Origin: Microbacterium excoecariae
GTDB taxonomy: Bacteria; Actinomycetota; Actinomycetes; Actinomycetales; Microbacteriaceae
NCBI RefSeq assembly: GCF_011326725.1
Contig: NZ_JAANCO010000002.1
Coordinates: 62,001-126,000, forward strand
Direction: 5' to 3'
DNA length: 64,000 nucleotides
The translations under genes and the position numbers were made by a program. Shown here in pieces: positions 9,231 to 16,925 of this stretch (its first letter is position 1; each line of letters begins with the position of its first letter). The notes under the pieces were generated by a model. That model was given only the letters and a program-made list of their open reading frames with translations. It had not been told where the DNA came from and searched no databases.

Positions 9231-9929
9231 TCAGCTGCTCAGGCCGTCGAACTCCCACGCGGGCCGAAGCTCGACGCCCATGTAGTCTTCCTCGTCCTCG
9301 CCCGCGGGCATCGTGAACACGAGCTCAAAGCAGTAGTACTGGTAGGCGCCCGTGTCCGCAGAGAGGCTCTGCGTTGCGGTCGCGCCCGACGTGCCGAGGT
9401 CGCCCGCGGCGATCTCCGTCACGCCAGCCTGCGCCGCCGTGGCTGCGTCGCAGCCGAACTCCGGGGTGGCGTCGGCCTCCGACCACGTCCACACGGTGAT
9501 GTCTGTTGCGGCGAACAGGGCCGCCTGCGCCGTGCTGGCGGGGTCGAACGCGTTCACGGCGGGCTGCAGCTCGAGCGCGCCCGCGATGGAACCCGCCTCC
9601 GTGGTCATGCCCACGAGACCGTACGTGGGCTCGGTCGGCGTGAGGCTGAGGTCCGAGAAGGTGACGACGTCGGCGCCATCTGCGCTCTCGTAATGGTCGA
9701 AATCGGCGTATGCGCCAGCTTCGCCGGCCGCGGGATACGCCCGTTGGACGACTTCGAACGACGACGTTTCGATGTTTGTGCCGCTGTCGTCCTGGAGAGC
9801 GGAAGTGATCCACTCCGTGTCGGTCCAGGCGGCGAGGCTGAAGAGGCCGCCGACGGCGGCGAGGGCGGATGCGCTGACGATCGCGACGACCTTGGCCGAG
9901 CGACGCGAGCGCGAGGGCGACTGCGGCAT
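9231..9929 (-). CDS. Alternate-type signal peptide exported protein (SipW substrate candidate)
   Basis: 232-residue exported protein heading the cluster. The N-terminus is basic (MPQSPSRSRRSAK), then a hydrophobic stretch, then FSLAAWTDTEWITSALQ. The A-x-W-T-D-x-E-W pattern after the hydrophobic core is the feature of TasA-like, SipW-processed exported proteins in Actinobacteria. The mature part is rich in Ala/Thr/Asp with two cysteines (EFGCDAA, YQYYCFEL). ATG 9929 has CAGGAG 6 nt upstream; an in-frame ATG 60 nt earlier lies in the promoter region. Gene order and signal type suggest a secreted fibre or matrix subunit; direct function is unknown. Confidence 0.8.
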   Translation of the reverse strand: MPQSPSRSRRSAKVVAIVSASALAAVGGLFSLAAWTDTEWITSALQDDSGTNIETSSFEVVQRAYPAAGEAGAYADFDHYESADGADVVTFSDLSLTPTEPTYGLVGMTTEAGSIAGALELQPAVNAFDPASTAQAALFAATDITVWTWSEADATPEFGCDAATAAQAGVTEIAAGDLGTSGATATQSLSADTGAYQYYCFELVFTMPAGEDEEDYMGVELRPAWEFDGLSS

Positions 9930-9976
9930 GGTGGGCTCCTGGAGTATCTCGGTCCCGGCGGAATGCGGGTTAGTCC

Positions 9977-10006
9977 GATATACCCACATGCCAAGAGATT
10001 TGTCCA
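9977..10006 (-). promoter_or_regulatory. Candidate promoter of the SipW-type surface cluster
   Basis: On the minus strand, -35 TGGACA (10006-10001) and -10 TATATC (9982-9977) are separated by 18 nt, about 50 nt before the first cluster gene. The segment is AT-richer than its surroundings. Confidence 0.45.
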
Positions 10007-10028
10007 GGGTTTTCCCAGCAACACGCCG

Positions 10029-10481
10029 CTATTCGCGCGGGGGCGCCTCGTTGTTCGACAGGGCGTGCAGGAGGCGGGCCAGCTGCCGCAGCTCGTCGGA
10101 GGTCCACATGTCGACCGTGTCGCGGAGGTGCCCGGCGCGGCCCGCGCGCGCGGCGTCCAGCCGCGCGCGGGCCTCGTCGGTCGCCGACAGCAGCTGGACG
10201 CGTCCATCCTCGGGGGACGGCGCGCGGGCGATGAGGCCCAGCTCGTCGAGCTCGCGCACCATGCGGCTCACGTGCGCCTTGTCGATCTCAACGCGCTCGA
10301 CGATCTCCGTCGCCCGGATCGGGCCGTGCCGCTCCACGAACGTCAGGAGCTTGTACGCGCCGGGGTTGAGCCCCGGCGAGACCCGCTGCGCCGTCTCGGT
10401 GACGACGCGGCGGAAGTGGGCGAGGAGGTCCGAGAACTCCGATTCGAGCTCCCGGACCGCCTCGTCGTGGTCGTCGCTCAC
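10029..10481 (-). CDS. MarR-family transcriptional regulator
   Basis: 150-residue winged-helix repressor. The DNA-recognition part reads IRATEIVERVEIDKAHVSRM, followed by the wing RAPSPEDGRVQLLSATDEAR. Its GTG start overlaps the stop of the exporter gene (GTGA), so regulator and exporter are co-transcribed with the exporter first. Two perfect inverted repeats with six-nt spacers sit on the operon promoter at 12253-12299 and are the obvious operators. MarR proteins usually release DNA when an aromatic or hydrophobic drug binds. It probably autoregulates this export operon. Confidence 0.92.
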   Translation of the reverse strand: MSDDHDEAVRELESEFSDLLAHFRRVVTETAQRVSPGLNPGAYKLLTFVERHGPIRATEIVERVEIDKAHVSRMVRELDELGLIARAPSPEDGRVQLLSATDEARARLDAARAGRAGHLRDTVDMWTSDELRQLARLLHALSNNEAPPRE

Positions 10482-12196
10482 GCGCGGCCGTCCTCGCCCG
10501 CCTCGCGTGCCTGGCCGACGGCGTTCGCCGCGGGAACGGATCCGCTCGCCCCGACCGTCGGGACGGATCCCGTGGCCACGGCACCCGCGCCGGCCAGGCT
10601 CGTGGCCGAGGCGTCCTGCTCCGCGCGCTCCTCGAGGCGCTGGATGTTGTTCTGGCGGTTGAGCGGCGCGTTCGGGATGAACGCGATCGCGATGAGGCTC
10701 ACGATCGCGAGCGGCACGCCGACGAGGAAAGCGTGGGAGATCGCGTTCGCCGCGATGTCCTCGATGATGGTCGCCACGACGCTCGGCATGTCGCGCGTCG
10801 TGGGCAGCGCGCCGGCGGCGAGCTCGGCGGCGATCGCCTGGCCCTGCTCGCCGAGCGAGGCGATCGCCTGCCCGATCTCGTTCATGCGGTCGGTGACCTG
10901 CTCGGTCATGCTCGCGGCGAGGACGGACCCCATCACGGCCACGCCGGCGGTGCCGCCGACGGAGCGGAAGAAGTTCACGCCGGAGCTCGCGACGCCCATC
11001 TGTGCGGGATCCGCGGCGTTCTGCACGACGAGGACGAGGTTCTGCATCGTCATGCCGGTGCCCGCGCCGAGGATGAACATGAACACGCCCACCATCCACA
11101 GCGGCGTGTCGACGTGCAGGGTCGAGAGCAGCGCCGTGCCGGCGATGAGGAAGACGCCGCCCGTGACGAGGTACGGCTTCCACACGCCCGTGCGCGAGAC
11201 GACCTGACCGACGATCGTCGACGCGCCGAGCATGCCCGCGGCCATGGGGATCGTCAGCAGGCCCGCCTCGGTCGGGCCGAAGCCGCGGGCGATCTGCAGG
11301 TACTGGCTGAGGTAGATCGCCGTGCCGAACATGGACACGCCGATCGAGATCGAGGCGAGCACCGCGAGCGTGAAGGTGCGGTTGCGGAAGAGCGTCATGG
11401 GGATGAGCGGCTCGGCCGTCTTGCGCTCGACGAGGACGAACACGATCGCCGCGACGACGCCGATGCCGACCATGTAGAGCGTCTCCCAGCTGGCCCAGCC
11501 GTAGTCGGAGACGTTCGAGACCCACACGAGGAGGAACCCGGCGGCGACGCTCAACAGGCCGATGCCGAGGTAGTCGATCCGCACCTTCCCCTGCCGTCGT
11601 TGGGAGATCTTGAGGGTGCGCATGATGACGATGAAGGCCACGATGCCGAGCGGCACGCCGACGTAGAAGTTCCAGCGCCAGCCGATCGAGTCGGTGAGCA
11701 GGCCGCCGAGGAGGGGGCCGCCGACCGTGCCGATCGCCATGATGCCCGCCATGAGGCCCATGTACTTGCCGCGCTCGCGGGGGCTGATGATGTCGGCCAT
11801 GAGGATCTGCGCCATCGACTGCAGTCCGCCGCCGCCGATGCCCTGGAGGGCGCGGAAGAAGATGAGCATCTCGACGTTCTGCGACAGGCCCGCGCCGGCG
11901 CTCGCGAGGACGAAGATCGTCAGCGCGAGGAGCATGAGGACCTTGCGGTTGAGCAGGTCGGCGAGCTTGCCCCAGATCGGCGTCGAGATCGCGGTCGTCA
12001 GCAGGGTCATCGTGACGACCCAGGTGTAGGAGGTCTGGGATCCGCCCAGCTCGGGGACGATGATCGGCAGCGACGTGCCGACGACCGTCATCGACATCAT
12101 GGAGCAGAACATGGCGAGCAGGAGGCCGGAGAGGGCCTCGAGCACCTGGCGGTGCGACATGTTCGTGGAGACGGAGGTCGTGGGTGAAGAACTCAC
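10478..12196 (-). CDS. MDR-type MFS transporter, DHA2 family (14 TM)
   Basis: 572-residue drug:proton antiporter. The hydrophobicity pattern fits 14 helices. Motif A appears as GKLADLLNRKVL. Motif C-like sequences include GIGGGGLQSMAQILMADI and AIGTVGGPLLGGLL. An extended loop near residues 440-500 lies before the last helices, and a cytoplasmic tail ends in EAGEDGRA. The GTG start at 12196 was chosen for AGAAAGGA 5-6 nt upstream; ATG 12160 is an alternative. It is the first gene of an operon with marR. The substrate is unknown; amphipathic drugs or disinfectants are typical for DHA2. Confidence 0.9.
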   Translation of the reverse strand: MSSSPTTSVSTNMSHRQVLEALSGLLLAMFCSMMSMTVVGTSLPIIVPELGGSQTSYTWVVTMTLLTTAISTPIWGKLADLLNRKVLMLLALTIFVLASAGAGLSQNVEMLIFFRALQGIGGGGLQSMAQILMADIISPRERGKYMGLMAGIMAIGTVGGPLLGGLLTDSIGWRWNFYVGVPLGIVAFIVIMRTLKISQRRQGKVRIDYLGIGLLSVAAGFLLVWVSNVSDYGWASWETLYMVGIGVVAAIVFVLVERKTAEPLIPMTLFRNRTFTLAVLASISIGVSMFGTAIYLSQYLQIARGFGPTEAGLLTIPMAAGMLGASTIVGQVVSRTGVWKPYLVTGGVFLIAGTALLSTLHVDTPLWMVGVFMFILGAGTGMTMQNLVLVVQNAADPAQMGVASSGVNFFRSVGGTAGVAVMGSVLAASMTEQVTDRMNEIGQAIASLGEQGQAIAAELAAGALPTTRDMPSVVATIIEDIAANAISHAFLVGVPLAIVSLIAIAFIPNAPLNRQNNIQRLEERAEQDASATSLAGAGAVATGSVPTVGASGSVPAANAVGQAREAGEDGRA

Positions 12197-12252
12197 GCGC
12201 GTCCTTTCTGCGGGAGGAGACGGGAACGCGCGGCGACGCTGTCGCGCAGAAA

Positions 12253-12299
12253 GTTGATAAACGTCAACTATAGGCGATTGGTTGATGTTCGTCAACCAA
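12253..12299. promoter_or_regulatory. Two palindromic MarR operators
   Basis: Site 1 is GTTGATAAACGTCAAC (12253-12268, arms GTTGA/TCAAC). Site 2 has 8-nt arms TTGGTTGA and TCAACCAA (12278-12299). Both have six-nt spacers and are perfect. Their centres are 28 bp apart. Site 1 covers the start of the -10 box and site 2 covers the -35 box of the exporter promoter, so binding would block RNA polymerase. Confidence 0.8.
12267..12295 (-). promoter_or_regulatory. Promoter of the exporter-marR operon
   Basis: Near-consensus: -35 TTGACG (12295-12290), 17-nt spacer, -10 TATAGT (12272-12267). The two MarR operators overlap both boxes. Confidence 0.8.
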
Positions 12300-12343
12300 A
12301 TCGGATCCGTCGCGTCGCTCCGGGAGTTGTCGGATCCCTCGGC

Positions 12344-12349
12344 TATCGT
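12344..12349 (+). promoter_or_regulatory. -10 box for a leaderless start (YqaJ-type gene)
   Basis: TATCGT ends 7 nt before the GTG at 12357, the spacing seen at other leaderless starts in this window. No good -35 box was found. Confidence 0.4.
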
Positions 12350-12356
12350 CGGGGGC

Positions 12357-13037
12357 GTGTTCACCCCCGACCTCGAAGCCCGGATCGTCGCCGATTCGCG
12401 CGACCGGGTCGCGTGGCTGCGGGCGCGGTCGCAGGGCATCACGGCGACCGACGTCGCCCACCTCTCGACGCCCGCGTCGATCCTCCGGGCCGCCCAGCAG
12501 AAGCTGCGCCCGTCGAGCTTCTCCGGGAATGCCTACACCGACCACGGCCGGCGCCGCGAGCCCGAGATCGCGGCATGGGTGGAGCGCGAGCACGGCATCG
12601 CGCCCTCGAGCGCGCTGTTCTGCGCCGTCGTCGAGCGGCGCCACCTCGCGACCCCCGACGGGATCTCGCAGGACGCGGAGGGGCGGATCCTTCTCGCCGA
12701 GATCAAGACGACGAACAAGCCGTGGCGCACGATTCCGCGTCACTATCTGCGGCAGGTGTGGTGGCAGCAGCACGTCACGGGCGCCGAGCGCACGCTGTTC
12801 GCGTGGGAGGAGCACCGCGACTTCCGCCCGCTGCATGACGAGCCCAAATCGGTCTGGATCGACCGCGACGACGCCGAGATCGGCACTCTCGTGACGATGG
12901 CGACCGCGCTCATCGACGAGCTGTACCGGATGACGACGGGGCAGTCGATCCCGCAGCACGACCTCTCGCCACGCGAGCAGGCAATGCTCCGCGAGGCCAC
13001 GGCCGACGCGTATCGCGCCCTCGCGCTGATCGACTGA
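12357..13037 (+). CDS. YqaJ-type viral recombinase/exonuclease-domain protein
   Basis: 226-residue PD-(D/E)XK nuclease-fold protein. QGITATDVAHLSTPASIL is the usual YqaJ opening (substrate-selecting GIGGSD-like segment). GRRREPEIAAWVEREHG follows, then the metal-binding part with ATPDGIS and EIKTTNKPW, and the QVWWQQHVTG helix with the conserved glutamine. In phages such proteins are 5'-3' exonucleases paired with an annealing protein, but no partner or prophage gene is nearby. Many Microbacteriaceae carry a stand-alone copy. GTG 12357 is preferred because of the TATCGT box 7 nt upstream; an earlier ATG at 12282 would lie inside the divergent MarR operator. Confidence 0.8.
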   Translation: MFTPDLEARIVADSRDRVAWLRARSQGITATDVAHLSTPASILRAAQQKLRPSSFSGNAYTDHGRRREPEIAAWVEREHGIAPSSALFCAVVERRHLATPDGISQDAEGRILLAEIKTTNKPWRTIPRHYLRQVWWQQHVTGAERTLFAWEEHRDFRPLHDEPKSVWIDRDDAEIGTLVTMATALIDELYRMTTGQSIPQHDLSPREQAMLREATADAYRALALID

Positions 13038-13071
13038 CGCTGGGGAATCGCCGGGAGGGGCTGTCCCCGAT

Positions 13072-13100
13072 TTGGCGCGAGGCCGCGCGTGTCGTACGCT
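13072..13100 (+). promoter_or_regulatory. Promoter of rplJ-rplL
   Basis: -35 TTGGCG (13072-13077), 17-nt spacer, -10 TACGCT (13095-13100). Transcription would start about 205 nt before rplJ and include a structured leader. Confidence 0.7.
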
Positions 13101-13117
13101 GGAGGAAGCCGAAGACC

Positions 13118-13250
13118 GCCGGTCGTCGGTGCGTGTACACGTACCGAACGAAGCGCTGCAGATGCAGGGGCCCGCGCAGGTGTATCGAACTGCTTCCCGA
13201 ATCCGGGATTCTCAGCTCCGTGCGCCTCGCGCCGGAGCTTTTTTCATGTG
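13118..13250 (+). ncRNA. L10-leader-type regulatory RNA before rplJ
   Basis: A long untranslated leader between the rplJ promoter and gene. It contains several short helices and ends in a perfect intrinsic terminator. Position, length and the terminator match the L10(L12)4-binding leader that regulates rplJL by attenuation in other bacteria. The conserved kink-turn was not verified by folding, so the family assignment rests mainly on context. Confidence 0.6.
13214..13244 (+). terminator. Attenuator in the rplJ leader
   Basis: AGCTCCG (13214-13220) pairs with CGGAGCT (13233-13239), with an inner GCGC/GCGC stem, and a run of six T follows (13239-13244). This is one of only two terminators with a real T-tract in the window, and it lies 70 nt before rplJ, where it can only act as an attenuator. 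Confidence 0.8.
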
Positions 13251-13314
13251 CGGCGGGCGGGTCCGGCCGGCACCTCACCACCGTGAGGCGCCTCGTACGT
13301 ATCAAGGAGTGGCC

Positions 13315-13830
13315 ATGGCGCAGAAGGAAGCATCGGTCGCCGAGCTCACGAAGAAGTTCGAGAGCTCGACCGCCGTCCTGCTGACCGAGTACCGCGGCCT
13401 GACGGTAGCTGAGCTCAAGGAGCTCCGCACGAGCATTCGTCAGGACGCGGAATACGCCGTGGTGAAGAACACGCTGACCAAGATCGCCGCGGGCAACGCG
13501 GGGGTCGAGGGGCTCGACGACGACCTCCAGGGTCCGTCGGCGATCGCCTTCGTGCACGGTGACCCGGTCGCCGTCGCCAAGGGCCTGCGCACCTTCGCCA
13601 AGGCACACCCTCTTCTCGTGATCAAGAGCGGTTACTTCGACGGTAACCCGCTCACCGCTGAGGAAGTCGACAAGCTCGCCGACCTCGAGAGCCGTGAGGT
13701 CCTGCTGTCCAAGGTGGCAGGAATGATGAAGGCCTCGATGTCGAAGGCTGCTGCCGTCTTCCAGGCGCTGCCGTCGAAGACCGTCCGTACGGTCGAGGCG
13801 CTGCGCGAGAAGCAGGAGAACGCGGCCTAA
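13315..13830 (+). CDS. rplJ: 50S ribosomal protein L10
   Basis: 171 residues; anchors L7/L12 dimers to the ribosomal stalk. Diagnostic parts are [17 protein letters not shown], the [12 protein letters not shown] segment and a long C-terminal helix that binds L12. AAGGAG stands about 6 nt before ATG 13315; longer in-frame extensions run through the leader RNA and are rejected. rplL follows after 53 nt. Confidence 0.97.
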   Translation: MAQKEASVAELTKKFESSTAVLLTEYRGLTVAELKELRTSIRQDAEYAVVKNTLTKIAAGNAGVEGLDDDLQGPSAIAFVHGDPVAVAKGLRTFAKAHPLLVIKSGYFDGNPLTAEEVDKLADLESREVLLSKVAGMMKASMSKAAAVFQALPSKTVRTVEALREKQENAA

Positions 13831-13883
13831 TCGCCGTCGTTCACACAGACCCCCTACCTACCTCAACAAACAGGAGATACATC

Positions 13884-14267
13884 ATGGCGAAGCTCAGCAC
13901 CGAAGAGCTGCTCAGCGCGTTCGAGGAGCTCACGCTCATCGAGCTCAGCGAGTTCGTGAAGGCGTTCGAGGAGAAGTTCGACGTCACCGCCGCGGCCCCC
14001 GCCGCCGTTGCCGTTGCGGGCGCTCCCGCCGCCGCCGCCGAGGCCGAGGAGGAGAAGACGGAGTTCGACGTCATCCTCGAGGCTGCGGGCGACAAGAAGA
14101 TCCAGGTCATCAAGGTCGTGCGCGAGCTCACCTCGCTCGGCCTGGGCGACGCGAAGGGCCTCGTTGACGGCGCCCCGAAGCCGGTTCTCGAGGGCGCCGC
14201 GAAGGACGCCGCCGAGGCCGCCAAGGCGAAGCTCGAGGAGGCCGGCGCCACGGTTACCGTCAAGTAA
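13884..14267 (+). CDS. rplL: 50S ribosomal protein L7/L12
   Basis: 127 residues, the usual length. The N-terminal dimerisation part ([20 protein letters not shown]) is followed by an Ala-rich hinge and then the C-terminal factor-binding domain ([35 protein letters not shown]). It recruits translation GTPases. A strong AGGAGATACATC ribosome site reflects its multi-copy need. A perfect 16-bp hairpin ends the unit. Confidence 0.98.
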   Translation: MAKLSTEELLSAFEELTLIELSEFVKAFEEKFDVTAAAPAAVAVAGAPAAAAEAEEEKTEFDVILEAAGDKKIQVIKVVRELTSLGLGDAKGLVDGAPKPVLEGAAKDAAEAAKAKLEEAGATVTVK

Positions 14268-14289
14268 TCGAGGCTGACGCCTTTTTCGG

Positions 14290-14325
14290 CAGCGCCCCCG
14301 GAGCCCGACGGCTCCGGGGGCGCTG
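14290..14325 (+). terminator. Hairpin terminator after rplL
   Basis: Perfect 16-bp GC-rich stem (14290-14305 with 14310-14325), loop CGAC, followed by only TT. A TTTTT run lies before the stem instead of after it. Confidence 0.65.
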
Positions 14326-14365
14326 TTCGCGTTACGTGTCGGTCACGTCTCGCCCGCGCGGGCCG

Positions 14366-14402
14366 TGGGAGCGTTGCCACGCGCCGCCGTCGCGGCTATG
14401 TT
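14366..14402 (+). promoter_or_regulatory. Promoter of the alpha-glucoside operon with a LacI-like operator
   Basis: -35 TTGCCA (14374-14379), 17-nt spacer, -10 TATGTT (14397-14402). The imperfect palindrome TGGGAGCGTTGCCA (14366-14379, CG centre, 5 of 7 half-site positions paired) covers the -35 box and resembles operators of LacI-family sugar repressors. No LacI gene is in the window, so the repressor would be encoded elsewhere. Confidence 0.6.
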
Positions 14403-14459
14403 CGTCGGCACGGGGTGACGACGCCCCGTCAGTCAACGACAGCCGATGGGGGCACGACG

Positions 14460-15788
14460 ATGACGCTACGACGAAACCGATGGATCCTGACGGGAGCCGG
14501 CTTCGCGGCCGCCGCTCTCACTCTCTCCGCCTGCACGGGTGGGCCGGGGACGGGCGGATCCGGTGGGTCCGGTGGTTCCGGCGGGGACCAGGAAGTGACG
14601 ATCTACGGCACGATCGTCGACACGGAGGCCGAGCTCCTCGAGGAGTCCTGGGCCGACTGGGAGGAAGAGACGGGGATCGACATCGTCTACGAGGGCTCCC
14701 AGGAGTTCGAGGCGCAGATCGCCGTCCGCGCCCAGGGCGGTAACCCGCCGGACCTGGCCTTCTTCCCGCAGCCGGGCCTGTTCACCGACCTCGCGAGCCG
14801 CGGGTACCTCGTGCCCGCCTCGGACGGGGTCGCCTCGAACGTCGAGGAGTTCTGGAGCGAGGACTGGGCGTCCTACCTCACCTACGAGGACGAGCTGTAC
14901 GGATCCCCGCTGATGGCGAACATCAAGGGGTGGATCTGGTACTCGGTGCCGGCCTTCGAGGAGCACGGCTGGGAGACGCCGACCTCGTGGCAGGGCCTGC
15001 TCGACCTCACGGAACAGATCCGCCAGGACACGGGCGAGCCGCCGTGGTGCGTGGGCTTCGGATCCGACGCGGCGACGGGCTGGCCGGGCACCGACTGGAT
15101 CGAGGACCTCGTGCTGCGCGCGCAGGGACCGGACGTGTACGACCAGTGGGTCGACAATGAGGTGCCGTTCACGGACGACGCGATCGCGCAGGCGTTCGAC
15201 GACGCGGGCCAGATCATGCTCGACGACAACTACGTCAACGCGAGCTTCGGTGGCGTGAACTCCATCGACTCGACCGCGTTCGGCGACGTGTCGAACCCGC
15301 TCGTGTCGGGCGACTGCATCCTCTCGCACCAGGCTTCCTTCCTCGAGGGCTTCCTGATCGACGCGGGCGGCGAGGTCGCCGAGGACGGCGACGTGTGGGC
15401 GTTCATGACGCCGCCGTACGAGGACGGCGGCGAGACCGCCGTCACCGGCGGCGGCGAGCTCATCGGCGCGTTCAACGACGACGAGGCCACGGTCCAGGTG
15501 CAGGAGTACCTCTCGAGCGCCGAGTGGGCCAACTCCCGCGTCGAGCTCGGCGGCGTGATCAGCGCGAACTCGGGCCTCGACCCGTCGCTCGCGTCGAGCC
15601 CGATCCTCGAGGAGTCCGTCGCGCTCCTGCAGGACCCGGAGACGACCTTCCGCTTCGACGGATCCGACCTCATGCCGAGCGCCGTGGGCGCCGGCACCTT
15701 CTGGACGGGCATGCGCGACTGGGTCGGGGGATCCGACGTCGACACGGTGCTCGAGCAGATCGAGTCGGGCTGGCCGACGGGGGAGTAA
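14460..15788 (+). CDS. Alpha-glucoside ABC transporter substrate-binding lipoprotein
   Basis: 442-residue extracellular solute-binding protein (SBP family 1). The signal peptide ends in a lipobox LTLSAC, so Cys 20 is lipidated; a Gly/Ser linker follows. Segments such as YEGSQEFEAQIAVRAQGGNP, DLAFFPQPGLFTDLASRGYL and the C-terminal SAVGAGTFWTGMRDWV resemble AglE-type binding proteins for alpha-glucosides such as sucrose, maltose or trehalose. The permease genes and two alpha-glucosidases follow, supporting that substrate class. ATG 14460 has GGGGGC upstream; the in-frame ATG 45 nt earlier lacks one. Confidence 0.88.
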   Translation: MTLRRNRWILTGAGFAAAALTLSACTGGPGTGGSGGSGGSGGDQEVTIYGTIVDTEAELLEESWADWEEETGIDIVYEGSQEFEAQIAVRAQGGNPPDLAFFPQPGLFTDLASRGYLVPASDGVASNVEEFWSEDWASYLTYEDELYGSPLMANIKGWIWYSVPAFEEHGWETPTSWQGLLDLTEQIRQDTGEPPWCVGFGSDAATGWPGTDWIEDLVLRAQGPDVYDQWVDNEVPFTDDAIAQAFDDAGQIMLDDNYVNASFGGVNSIDSTAFGDVSNPLVSGDCILSHQASFLEGFLIDAGGEVAEDGDVWAFMTPPYEDGGETAVTGGGELIGAFNDDEATVQVQEYLSSAEWANSRVELGGVISANSGLDPSLASSPILEESVALLQDPETTFRFDGSDLMPSAVGAGTFWTGMRDWVGGSDVDTVLEQIESGWPTGE

Positions 15789-15791
15789 CCC

Positions 15792-16925
15792 GTGGCCTCC
15801 TTCCTCGAGTGGCTCAGCTGGCTGTCGCCCTGGGCTCAGATCCCGATCGTCATCGCGGTGTTCGCCGCCGCGGTGGGGGTGCTGCTGTTCTTCATCGAGA
15901 TCGCACCGCGGCCGGGGCGGGTGTACACCCTCATCCGCCTCGCCGCGTGCGTCCTGATGCCGCTCGGGGTGCTCTGGGTCCTGCAGTCGTGGTGGTGGGC
16001 GATCCTCGCCGCCGGGGTGCTCGGGCTGCTGTTCTTCTGGCTCGACATGCGCGCGAAGGAGGGCGCGGGGTACCTGTTCCAGCTGGTCGGGTTCCTCGCG
16101 CCCGCCCTGGCGCTGCTCGCCGTGGGCCTTGTGCTCCCGGTGATCCAGACGCTCATCCAGTCGTTCATGAACTCGCGGGGCACCGACTTCATCGGGCTCG
16201 ACAACTACCTCTGGATCGTGACGCAACCGCAGGGGATCCGGACCATCGCCAATACGATCGTGTGGGTGCTCGTCGCGCCCGTCGCCTCGACCGTGATCGG
16301 CCTCGTGTACGCGTACTTCATCGACAAGACGCGCGGCGAGAAGATCTATAAGACGCTGATCTTCCTGCCGATGGCGATTTCGTTCGTGGGCGCGAGCATC
16401 ATCTGGCGCTTCATGTACACGGCGCGGCCGGCGGATCGCGAGCAGATCGGATTCCTCAACCAGGTGATCGTCTGGCTGGGCGGCGAGCCCGTCCGGTTCC
16501 TGCAGGTCGAGCCGTGGAACACGTTCTTCCTCATCGTCGTCTTCGTGTGGATCTACACGGGATTCGCGATGGTCGTGCTGTCGGCGGCCATCAAGGGCGT
16601 GCCGGCCGAGCAGCTCGAGGCCGCGCAGATCGACGGGGCGAACGCGTATCAGCGGTTCACGCGGATCGTCGTGCCGGGGATCCGCTCGTCGATCATCGTC
16701 GTGCTCACGACGATCGCACTGACGTCGATGAAGATCTTCGACATCGTGCGCACGATGACCGCCGGCGGCAACAACACCTCGGTCATCGCCAACGAGATGT
16801 ACACGCAGTTCCGGAGCTTCGAGTCGGGGCGTGCAGCGGCCTACGCCGTGATCCTGTTCGTGCTCGTGCTGCCGCTCATCATCTACAACGCCCGCCAGAT
16901 GAACAAGCAGAAGGAGGTGCGCTGA
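15792..16925 (+). CDS. Alpha-glucoside ABC transporter permease (AglF-like)
   Basis: 377-residue membrane subunit. Two or three extra hydrophobic segments lie in the first 100 residues, before the usual six-helix MalF/AglF core. The EAA loop is EQLEAAQIDGANAYQRFTRI. The C-terminus NARQMNKQKEVR is basic. The GTG start at 15792 lies 3 nt after the binding-protein stop, with GGGGAG upstream. The stop shares one base with the next ATG (TGATG). Confidence 0.92.
   Translation: MASFLEWLSWLSPWAQIPIVIAVFAAAVGVLLFFIEIAPRPGRVYTLIRLAACVLMPLGVLWVLQSWWWAILAAGVLGLLFFWLDMRAKEGAGYLFQLVGFLAPALALLAVGLVLPVIQTLIQSFMNSRGTDFIGLDNYLWIVTQPQGIRTIANTIVWVLVAPVASTVIGLVYAYFIDKTRGEKIYKTLIFLPMAISFVGASIIWRFMYTARPADREQIGFLNQVIVWLGGEPVRFLQVEPWNTFFLIVVFVWIYTGFAMVVLSAAIKGVPAEQLEAAQIDGANAYQRFTRIVVPGIRSSIIVVLTTIALTSMKIFDIVRTMTAGGNNTSVIANEMYTQFRSFESGRAAAYAVILFVLVLPLIIYNARQMNKQKEVR

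Noticed and set aside
12264..12360. Earlier ATG (12282) as start of the YqaJ-type gene
   Set aside because: It would place the N-terminus inside the divergent MarR operator and add unconserved residues; GTG 12357 has a proper -10 box 7 nt upstream.
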